From assembly GCA_947184155.2 (NCBI GenBank), contig CAMXCT020000810.1, positions 59,743 through 123,742 of the forward strand: DNA of 64,000 bases, given 5' to 3'. Both the position numbers and the translations under genes were made by a program. The DNA is from Cladocopium goreaui. Lineage: Eukaryota > Sar > Dinophyceae > Suessiales > Symbiodiniaceae. The notes under the pieces are model-generated. The model did no database searches. It had not been told where the DNA came from and saw nothing but the letters and a program-made list of their open reading frames with translations. This document shows positions 1 to 8,933 of this stretch, one piece after another (the stretch's first letter is position 1; the number at the start of each line of letters is the position of its first letter).

Positions 1-2590
1 TGGAGAAAAATCGATTCACCAGACATGATGCAAACTCATGCAAGCTCCTTGCGTTCCACTCGTGATGTTTGAAACCTCTTTTTCACTGATGACATGCTTT
101 GGGTGAAATAGAGGGGTTGACTCGGGCACATTTACCTCCGATGAATTGGCCCTATCAACCAGTGGAGATTTTAGACTTTGTGATGTCTGCCTGCTTTCTG
201 TGAAAAGCTTTGGACTTGAAGCTGGAGACAATGTACAGCAAACCATGCACCATTGACATCAGCCATACCGGGCATGTCAAAGTGGCAACGGCAATGACTT
301 ATGGCATCTTCAAACAGCTTGGAATGTAGAATTATTGTTGCACCAGCCAGCAAAAAAGAGATCAACACAATTATTCTGAAGTCTGACCGCAAAATTCCAT
401 ATCATCACAAAATCTCAGCGGGATTCATTGCTTTTCTTTTTTTCTGGCATTTAGACTGTCCGTCCGTTCTTGCGAAAGAACGCTTTGGTTGTCGGACTTC
501 GACACTCCTTTGGACTGAGCCTCAGCATGGGACACACAAGGGATGTGTCTGGTATGGGGACATCTCATGGAATGGATGCAGTTGGAGGGAGCAGGAACGG
601 AATCCTTTCATTCAAAGAAACCACATCCTCATGTACCATGCTTTTTGCATTCGTTAGAATGCATGATGCTGAAACCATGCTTGCCTTGCTTGATCGGCAG
701 TATTATGGCTCATGATCTATGACCTCAAAGGTACCCCAAAATTGGATGGTTGTCAAAGATGACGAAACATGACGCGTTTTGCAGGTCCATAATTTCCATC
801 TGGCAATTTTGATCCCCCCGTTGCCGGTGGCCATGGCCGAGTGGGCCGAGTGCGCCGAGTGGCTCGTGAAGTTTCTCGGCCACTTTGGGCGAATGCTCGT
901 GCAGCTCACGCAAGCCTGGCATCCAAATCACAACACCATGGATCCCAGCTATAAGTGGGTTGTAAATCCCACTAGCTAATATCACTGTATACATATATAT
1001 ATATAAATGATAGTTGTAAGTATCATAAACCATAGTGATTGGAGTTATGTTCAGCAACTCAGCCCTCATAAATCAGCTATAAATCCCATTGAATCCTCAT
1101 TTTTGTTGGCTAAATCACCATTTTCCGGTTTGGGACGTGGTTTCACCCGTTGAGCTCCATGGGGCACCTCGTATGAGGACCTTGGACCCAGTTCGCCGCC
1201 ATGCATCGAAGCAATCCTGGCGCCAGAATGTGACGATGTGCAGAAAAGTCACGTTAGGTCATGTACAGAGTATATATAAATATATATAATATACATATAT
1301 CATATATTATATATCATATCATATACATATATGATGTATACATATACACACCATATTCATATCATCTCTCTCTCTCTCTCTTCCAAGAACCAATGGCCAT
1401 CCTCATGACAAGGCTCCTAGCAAACGTGGAAAGACTTTTCAGGCCAGAAACTGGATCTTCAGCAATCTAACTTGGCTGCGCCTCCAGATTTTCTCTGGGG
1501 TTCCTCAAGAAGCGGCAAAAACCTTGGTCCGATGAAACTCGGTGGTTGTGACGCACAGATCGTCTTTGGAAGTCTAACGACATGTCTCGACTGCACCTGG
1601 AACATTTATTTCAAAAGAATTGAAGAGAACATGTCATCTTGACATGGTAGAGCGCAATGTTGGCTCACATCGCTTCAAAGAGTCTACAGCATCACTGGCG
1701 TTCCAGCGTACGCATACATCTGCATCCACATAGTGGGGTTTCAGCACCTTGTACACCTCCGAATGTGAGAGAGCGGGTGTGTCAACTGTGTCAACCCACT
1801 CCAAGATGACACCTTTTCTTGGCCAATCTCAGGTACCCTGTAAAAAAAATACTGTTTAGCTAGTTAGTGCATTTTTCCACTAAGAAAACCAAGAAATAAT
1901 ACCCTGAGTATAGGTTACCAAACGAAGCTTCAGCCACTTTTCCCAAAGCAGGAACTGGCCCTCAGGACAACACTGTGTCTGGCTCATCTAGAGGCAGACA
2001 CATGGCATAGAGCATGGGCCTCGCTTTGCACAAAAACAGCAGAGCCCGGACATGGAATGAGCTTTGTTCGAAAAAAAAAGGAAAACCATGGCAAAGTTCT
2101 GGGAAACATGGAAAAACCTGATGGTTTGGAATTTCGTTTTGCATACTAACTTGAGGTGCGCTCTGTCTCACGCTTTTTGCTGTCGCCGGCAACCATCAAA
2201 CCGGCTAGTGGTGTCTGTCTTCGTCCATGTTCCAGTTGCACAAAGAGAGATGATGTGGCAGATTTCAAGATGTGTCAACCAGTACATTAAAATATGGTTT
2301 ATGGTAGATATGGCTATAATAGTTAGTCAATGGGGATTCTAATGGTTTACAAACCACAAACATCACTGGGGGGCCCCATCCTGTAGTTTGTGCATCTCAA
2401 ATGAAAGCCTAGACAGGTGGCGCCTGATATGTTGGTCGAAAAGTAGATTGCATTCGCGGGACAAGAAACATGGTGCAGAAAAACGTTCCCAATTTGGAAG
2501 CCCAAATCGGAAAAGAAAAACAATGTACAATGGATGTCAACTTGTGGAGGCGGGATGGGGATGGAATCTACATGTTTATTCGTTTCTGTA
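1..2590. other. intergenic, no supported gene
   Basis: No long open frame with recognisable motifs occurs here. A GC-richer island at about 810-930 contains three near-repeats of GCCGAGTG and can be read on either strand, but it has no flanking splice pattern I trust. AT-rich runs (TATATA, CTCTCT) occur around 985-1,010 and 1,260-1,380. A fragment at about 2,290-2,320 (ATATGGTTTATGGTAGATAT) matches a dispersed repeat also seen at 26.06, 35.12 and 43.26 kb. Confidence 0.5.
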
Positions 2591-2647
2591 AATGGTGTGG
2601 GTATGTTTGAAACCGTCACTTGTTCAAGCAACGCAGGCACCGACTAA

Positions 2648-3131
2648 CGATGATGATGATGATGATGACGATGATGATGACGATGATGATGACGACGATG
2701 ATGACGATGATGATGATGATGACGATGATAATGACGATGATGATGACGATGATGATGATTATGATGATGATGATAATGACGATGATGATGATGATTATGA
2801 TGATGACGATGATGATGACGATGATGATGACGATGATAATGACGATGATGATGATGATGATAATGACAATGATGATGACGATGATGATGATGACGATGAT
2901 GATGACGATGATGATGATGACGATGATGATGATGATGACGATGATGATGACGATGATGATGATGACGATGATAATGACAATGATGATGACGATGATGATG
3001 ATGACGATGATGATGACGATGATGATGATGACGATGATGATGATGACGATGATAATGACAATGATGATGACGATGATGATGATGATGACGACGATGATGA
3101 TGATGAAGATGCTGATGACAATGACGACGAT
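2648..3131. repeat. GAT/GAC trinucleotide microsatellite
   Basis: About 480 bp of imperfect GAT repeats are interrupted by GAC, AAT and GAA triplets in strict 3-nt register. All six frames stay open over most of it, which produces artificial poly-Asp, poly-Met, poly-His and poly-Ser frames. Interruption patterns recur as blocks: TAATGACAAT starts at 2,861, 2,972 and 3,053, offsets of 111 and 81 bp. This shows that longer units were copied, as expected from unequal exchange or slippage of blocks. Confidence 0.95.
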
Positions 3132-3159
3132 GATTATTGTGAAGATGGAGGAAAGTAAA

Positions 3160-3700
3160 ATTACGTGCCAATGAACAACATTTGAAAATGATGATCACTA
3201 CCAAACAAGGATCCAATGTGCCCCTGGAGGTTCCGGACATGACCATGGTAAGCATCGCCTGCACCTGGCATTCCGTGAAATCCTGGGGTCAAGAACGGAA
3301 GTCCCAATTAATGGATGATAATCCCAATGTATTGGATAGTATAGACCTTTATAATAACTATCAACCAACCATCATTTGTCAAATATATCCACATACATTT
3401 GACAGTTAAAACCACCAAAAAACCATTATAAATTGATGGTTGAATGCACATCGATCATGGTTTAATCACATTTTCTCCCCCAATTACAGTAGTAAATCCT
3501 CATTTGATCCCCATCAATTCCAATAAAACCATCTTCTCCCCGTTGTTTTTTGCCCGTTAATCCCTATTATTAAACTGGGATAATCCAGTTCATCCCCATT
3601 CTTCACCATAAAATCCATATAATTCCCATAAACCATCATAAATACTATCATAAATACTATTATAAAACCACCACAAACCACCATGAAGCCCCCATAAAAC
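3160..3700. other. AT-rich low-complexity flank of the retrotransposon
   Basis: No gene is visible. The sequence is built from short reiterated words such as CCATAAA, ATCATAAATACTAT and AAACCACCA. It lies immediately 3' of the minus-strand retrotransposon. I see no clear poly(A) tail or target-site duplication that would mark the element's end. Confidence 0.5.
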
Positions 3701-3767
3701 CATCATTTTCCTTTTCCTGTGCATCTGAGCGAGTCGGCTCTTGCGGAAACGCCTAGACACCAGGGCA

Positions 3768-6700
3768 TTATCTCACCTGGATCATTCCACTCTCGATAGT
3801 GGGAAAAGAATCCTGTCTACTCGCAGTTGGAAGTCGAAGAAGCTGTCGACCGTTACGTTTGGCCGGACCTTCAAGCTTGGATACCAACCATGTCTCAACC
3901 TGATCCAGTCTTTCACCTACCCAGGGCAGCCATGCACATGCAGCATGAAGTGTCAGGGCCTCAGATCGAGGTCGAGTGAATTTCACCTCAATGTCATAGC
4001 ACCAAGCCTTCCACAGGGCTTTGAGAAGGCAGGTAAACCAACGGCAGCGGCACTTGAAAGAAATGTTTCGCAAATCAATGTTCGGTCGCTGAACCGGGTC
4101 AATCCAATCCCCAAAACGGAGAGGGCCACCTTCACCAGTGCTCAACATGTAGTCACAATACAGTTGGTAAAATGATACCCATGCGTGAGATCCTACATCT
4201 CCACCACGTAAGGATTGTTGAAACCATGCTCCAGTCTGTGCAACGATGCGATGGCCAAAACGTTTACAAACATCTGCAGGAACCCATGCCACCTCCGGAA
4301 GAGCCACAGTTCGGCCAATGGGGCTGGGGTTCGCCTTATGCTGCAATTGCTCAAGATCCTGTGGGTCCAGATCAGCAGAACGTTGTTGTTGAACTACTGC
4401 CCGACTAATAGTCAAAAGGACCTTTTGCACATGACCAGAAACGTAGGCCGCATAACGGGTGTCTGCTTCAAACGTCTGATGTGTGAGCCAAAACGAATGC
4501 GGTCGCAGCAAATTGGCTGCAGTAGCTGCATGGTCTGCAAGACCGTTACAAATAAAGCACCATCCCTCAAACGCGGAAACTGGGGCATGTCCATCCAAAT
4601 GGCTGGCAACTTTTGTGATAATGATATCTTGGGCACCAATTTCCTCAATCAACAAAACCACTTCCGTCCACAAGTCAGCATGTCTACTATTTGGTTTGAC
4701 TCTGACAACTCCTTGGAGGAGGCGTTGAACTCTGTTTACGACCCCTTGGCAGTCACACCAAATGCGAACCTTACAGGCAAGTTTTCGGGCAATGCGCAAT
4801 GCTTCCAACACCCCTCGAAGCTCTGCCCGGTGTGCAGATTGAATCAACCCCCGCAGTGGACTTGCAGCCAGGACAACCGATTGCAGTTTATCCATTGCAT
4901 AATTGGTGGGGTCAGCTTGAACAACCGACCAACTGGCAAGTCGCCAGGGCTTGGTGGGTGCATGACATGAGCCATCAGTGAAAAGGTCAATCCAACCATC
5001 ATGTAATGGCATGGTATGTTCAAGGCTGGAGGGGCTTTCCGGGATGTCAAGAAGGGTCTGGTGGTACAGCAGCCAAGATGCCGGTCTAAGAGACCACCCA
5101 AACGAAGTCAAAAACTCCGGAAGCTCAGGGATAATCTTCCAGACCTCAGGTGGGACACTCTCCCGACAGGGAGCAAATGCTTCACACTGCCAAAATCTAT
5201 GATACCTTGAGTCAGTGCACTGACAATAGGCACAACATCCATCAGGTTCATGGCACCAGTGCTGCTTAACCTCGGAGGTAAAGTGTGCACCATTCAGCAG
5301 TTTTCTGCAGTGTCCAGCATCTTCCGAGCTCAGCGAATGGAGCCAAGTGCGGGTGGCTGAGACATCAGCCTGCTGGAGGTCCCGAAGACCATGTCTATGA
5401 CTGACTTCACGGGCGACAACTCCTTGCCAACTCAACACCGCCCTCTGTTCAATTTCCTGAAAAGAAGCAGCAAAGAGACAAAAGGGTCCAAGGCAATCCT
5501 CAAACAGTCCATCATCCCTAAGGTGCCAACCCAAACTTTGCAAGCGGGTCAACAAGGTTTGGGAGAAGGAATTGTGGGGCAAATGAGACCGCGCCAAGAC
5601 AAGTTGAGTCAGGACTGGCTGTACAAATTCCACGGCAGCACAGTCCCTCACACAGCGGATCGATTGGATCACACACCAAAAGCCAGGATCACAGTGAGGC
5701 CTCTCAATCAAACCAAGATGTATCCACGGGCTGCACCCCGCCCCGTCGGCCTGCAACCCACGCATGGCCCCCGACCTGAGTCGTGAGATGATGTGTGCAC
5801 CAAGGGAAGTGGATGCCACTCCATGCAAACCTTTTGGCCAAGCCGCAACCGTGAGTGCTCTGACTTTAAGTTTGTAGGGGCTGTTGGAAAGTCTAAGGCG
5901 ATCCCACAGATCTGCCAGAGCATTTGCACGTTCCTGCAGGGAGGCATTTGTGTGCTGATGTGTCAGCTGTAGGTGTGCACCCAAATTCCTACCCCCATGG
6001 CCAACTCGGTGTCCAGCTAACCGCAAAGTCTTTCGCCCACTGGGTGTGAGGCACCAGGCATATGTTTTCTTCTTATCAAGGGTCAGGTCGACCAGCTGAC
6101 AAAACCGTTCAAGGTGGCGGGAGGCTATCAAGACATGTTCAGGCTGTTTGAGGAGCAACTGCCAATCATCAACAAATGTCAATGTACGGCATGGCACTTC
6201 GGCTGCGTCCATCCACCAATGCAGAAGGCAGTCCAAAAGGATCATGGCAACTACCGAGAGTCCATCACCCTCAGGAAAGCCGGTGCAGCTGTACACCGCA
6301 GAAGAGAGGTTCTGGCGCACATCAAAGTGTCGAGCCAATTGGCCAAGCATCCCGGCCCAACCAGTCAAAAGCCTCAAGGGAAGGTTCATCATCATGGCAA
6401 GTTCAAAGATCACTGGGCGACTAAGACAATTGAAAGCCTTCTCAATGTCACAGACCATGCCAGAAACCTGAAAGCCACAATCATGTGCCTCTTCAACGGC
6501 AAGCAATATATTGGACCAAACCAACCCCGCATGACTGGCCAAACGAGATCCAAACAAGCCAGCCGGCAACCATTGGTCCAGGGCAGCAATCAACCTTCTG
6601 GAGTGTACCGAGCTCCACAGTCTGTAGCCCAAACTCAGCACGGTGATGGGGCGGAAATCCGCCGCACTGGCGGGGCAAGGCCCTTTGGCTATGGATGCAA

Positions 6701-8906
6701 CCCTTCCAACCGTCATTTGATCAGGCCAACGCCCTCGCGTCTCAGCATGATTGTAAAAACAGCAATAACTCTGGAGGACCCCATCAGGCATGTGTTTCAA
6801 GTCAGAAAGGCTGACACCATCTAACCCCTTGGCTGTTTTGGCCCGCTTCTTGTGGATTTCACGCTTCAAAACTGTGCAGTCCAATGGCTGGTGAACACAA
6901 GTTACAGGAGGGGCATGCTTCCGGGCAAAATGCAAAATGTCACGCCATTGCGATTCAGGCACATGCTGATGTTTGTTCCACCTTTGAGACCACGTGGTTT
7001 GGAATTCCTGAAACAGTTCATCCAAATCACCCTTGCAAATCATCTGTGTGCAGGTGGCACCGATTTCACAATCCTCAACCGTGTCAACCCAGATCCATAC
7101 ATCTTCAGCATGAATGATAGAAACCGCCCTACCATTGATAAAAACCGGAGCCAGAAGATTCCAAGGCATGCACTGGGCCAATTGAAGACAGAATGACTCT
7201 ACATCAATGTGGACAACCTGAGTTTGGGCCGGCCGAATGAGCAAGTCAACACTGTCATTTCCAGGCATTTTCAGGTCCTGGAAAATCAGTTGAGGGTTGG
7301 CAAGCCTGCGTTCTTTGGCATATGCACGGCTGGTGGCTTTTAACTTGTTCTCAAGGTGCCTAAAGGCGATCAGCATCGAGTCATAAATTTTTTGGGCACT
7401 CTCGCAGTCAGGCGGGTGTTCAGGTAGGCACTCTGGGGCCCCGTGGACACGGAATTTGGAGGTCCACCACCATGCAGCAAAACCTTGGTCAAAACCCTTG
7501 GCCCGTTTGATGGCCCCCCAGGTGGAGGCTGCATGCACAGGGTCAGAACTGGAGCTCCTTGTGCGGGCAAATCTGAGGTAGGATTGAAGCCTCCTCAACT
7601 GGCGATACCAGTGGGCATGCTGCAACGATACACCAAAGAAGGTTGGTGATACATCTCCCTGCCTCGGCGCTTTGATGGGTGCATGGGTTGGCCCAACCAC
7701 TCGCTTCGGCTTGAGTGTTCGTGCTCGCCCCTTGGATGCCGCAGAAAACGGCTGAGGTGCCCTGGCAGACGCAATGGTTTCAATGTTCTGCCACATGTCT
7801 CGGTATTGATCAGTTTCCTGGCCATCTCTGATTTGCAGGATCGGTGCAACCTCAAACTGGGGCCAGTCAACAGCATGGGGCTGGCGCCAAACGTAGCGCG
7901 GCACGTCTTGGCCACTGCCATTGAAGTGCGCAATCAAGACGGAGTGGTCTGGCCAGACGTCGTTTCGGATCGAGACCTGGGACATCAAAATTTGAAGTTC
8001 AGGACTTACATAGCAAAAGTCAACCCTTGTGGAACACTTACAGGTATTCTGAATCGGCAATCCCCACCGTTCTGCAGCAAGTGTTTGGATGTCTTTGAAG
8101 CCTGCTGCATGCAAAATGTTGAACGCAACAACATCATCTTCACCCACATTAAAGTCCCCGGCCACTACCCGTAAGCCAGTAGAATGCAAGCAAACTTGGG
8201 TAGCAACTGCATGTAACACCTGGTTGGTGTTGTGCAAATGGTTCGGATGCCAGGTTCCCGCCGATTCACCATAAACTGTACCACAAGTCACCCACATATT
8301 GCCAAGGTATGTGGCAGTTACCAAGGCTCTGCTCGAATGGATGATATCAGCATCCCAGCCCACAGGCACCGCACGTGTCGGGTGTTTTGACAAAACCGCA
8401 ACTCCCTTCCAGGCACCAGAGGTCACAGAGTGGGCTCGTACGGGAACCGGAAATCCAGCAGTGAGATAGCGAAAAGGCGACTTGGACGTCACCAGCCCTC
8501 TACGGAACGAAGACAAAGACTTGGTGGTCAAGTGGGTCTCAGAAATGGACCAAATGTCAACATCACTAAGGTATTCATTGATGACCTGAGCTTTGCCTGC
8601 CAATCCAGATGGATTGAAACACCCAATGCAGAAGGCATGTTGGCGTCGAGAAACATTGTGATTGGGGCCAGGATGTTGGGCTTCCCCTACACGTACCCCC
8701 GTCATGAGGAAGAGGAACAAAATCGGCCACTTTGAAAAACGTGTACGACACTTGATCTGCAAGTGCGGCAAAAGAAAAATGCCAATGAGGCAAATGGGCA
8801 AAATGCCTACATATCCAGCATACATTGTTGATGAGGGGCCAGGCAGCCAGCATAACATGAGAAACATCAGAACAATGCACAGGAGGCTCAACACACCTGG
8901 CATCAT
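3768..8906 (-). CDS. retrotransposon ORF2: endonuclease / reverse transcriptase / RNase H
   Basis: This is the pol-like protein of the element. Numbering is from an in-frame GTG at 8,915; the first ATG is at 8,906. Residues 1-70 contain strongly hydrophobic stretches, followed by GVRVGEAQHPGP (73-84), which resembles a 2A-type tail. Residues 94-330 form an endonuclease/exonuclease/phosphatase domain, with SETHLT (E126), VAGDFN (D254) and WPDHSVL (D323-H324). Residues about 690-1,000 form the reverse transcriptase, with DFRPITVLS, CDIEKAFN, GFPEGDGLS and the catalytic box TFVDDW (914-917). Residues 1,228-1,244 form a C-x2-C-x7-H-x4-C finger. Residues about 1,308-1,470 form RNase H with LFTDGSC, HRAELRG, IWCDCQ and NGLADHA, so all four acidic positions are present. 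The stop is TAA. Length and domain order fit LINE ORF2. It should nick target DNA and reverse-transcribe the element RNA there. Confidence 0.93.
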   Translation of the reverse strand: MMPGVLSLLCIVLMFLMLCWLPGPSSTMYAGYVGILPICLIGIFLLPHLQIKCRTRFSKWPILFLFLMTGVRVGEAQHPGPNHNVSRRQHAFCIGCFNPSGLAGKAQVINEYLSDVDIWSISETHLTTKSLSSFRRGLVTSKSPFRYLTAGFPVPVRAHSVTSGAWKGVAVLSKHPTRAVPVGWDADIIHSSRALVTATYLGNMWVTCGTVYGESAGTWHPNHLHNTNQVLHAVATQVCLHSTGLRVVAGDFNVGEDDVVAFNILHAAGFKDIQTLAAERWGLPIQNTCKCSTRVDFCYVSPELQILMSQVSIRNDVWPDHSVLIAHFNGSGQDVPRYVWRQPHAVDWPQFEVAPILQIRDGQETDQYRDMWQNIETIASARAPQPFSAASKGRARTLKPKRVVGPTHAPIKAPRQGDVSPTFFGVSLQHAHWYRQLRRLQSYLRFARTRSSSSDPVHAASTWGAIKRAKGFDQGFAAWWWTSKFRVHGAPECLPEHPPDCESAQKIYDSMLIAFRHLENKLKATSRAYAKERRLANPQLIFQDLKMPGNDSVDLLIRPAQTQVVHIDVESFCLQLAQCMPWNLLAPVFINGRAVSIIHAEDVWIWVDTVEDCEIGATCTQMICKGDLDELFQEFQTTWSQRWNKHQHVPESQWRDILHFARKHAPPVTCVHQPLDCTVLKREIHKKRAKTAKGLDGVSLSDLKHMPDGVLQSYCCFYNHAETRGRWPDQMTVGRVASIAKGPCPASAADFRPITVLSLGYRLWSSVHSRRLIAALDQWLPAGLFGSRLASHAGLVWSNILLAVEEAHDCGFQVSGMVCDIEKAFNCLSRPVIFELAMMMNLPLRLLTGWAGMLGQLARHFDVRQNLSSAVYSCTGFPEGDGLSVVAMILLDCLLHWWMDAAEVPCRTLTFVDDWQLLLKQPEHVLIASRHLERFCQLVDLTLDKKKTYAWCLTPSGRKTLRLAGHRVGHGGRNLGAHLQLTHQHTNASLQERANALADLWDRLRLSNSPYKLKVRALTVAAWPKGLHGVASTSLGAHIISRLRSGAMRGLQADGAGCSPWIHLGLIERPHCDPGFWCVIQSIRCVRDCAAVEFVQPVLTQLVLARSHLPHNSFSQTLLTRLQSLGWHLRDDGLFEDCLGPFCLFAASFQEIEQRAVLSWQGVVAREVSHRHGLRDLQQADVSATRTWLHSLSSEDAGHCRKLLNGAHFTSEVKQHWCHEPDGCCAYCQCTDSRYHRFWQCEAFAPCRESVPPEVWKIIPELPEFLTSFGWSLRPASWLLYHQTLLDIPESPSSLEHTMPLHDGWIDLFTDGSCHAPTKPWRLASWSVVQADPTNYAMDKLQSVVLAASPLRGLIQSAHRAELRGVLEALRIARKLACKVRIWCDCQGVVNRVQRLLQGVVRVKPNSRHADLWTEVVLLIEEIGAQDIIITKVASHLDGHAPVSAFEGWCFICNGLADHAATAANLLRPHSFWLTHQTFEADTRYAAYVSGHVQKVLLTISRAVVQQQRSADLDPQDLEQLQHKANPSPIGRTVALPEVAWVPADVCKRFGHRIVAQTGAWFQQSLRGGDVGSHAWVSFYQLYCDYMLSTGEGGPLRFGDWIDPVQRPNIDLRNISFKCRCRWFTCLLKALWKAWCYDIEVKFTRPRSEALTLHAACAWLPWVGERLDQVETWLVSKLEGPAKRNGRQLLRLPTASRQDSFPTIESGMIQVR

Positions 8907-8924
8907 ACTGGCCACCCCCCCAAA

Positions 8925-8933
8925 CCGTCACTC
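8925..8933 (-). other. in-frame TGA-CGG junction between ORF1 and ORF2
   Basis: On the minus strand ORF1 ends CTC GAG TGA CGG TTT GGG GGG GTG GCC AGT ATG, and the ATG is the first of ORF2. ORF1 and ORF2 therefore share one frame, with a single stop codon between them and no other stop. UGA followed by CGG is a known leaky context in programmed stop-codon readthrough. Alternatives are termination-reinitiation at the ATG 22 nt after the stop, or a stop mutation that split one original polyprotein. Confidence 0.7.

Noticed and set aside
2592..3264. Long frames of poly-Asp, poly-Met, poly-His and poly-Ser
   Set aside because: All derive from the GAT/GAC microsatellite in different frames and strands; none has a non-repeat domain or splice context.
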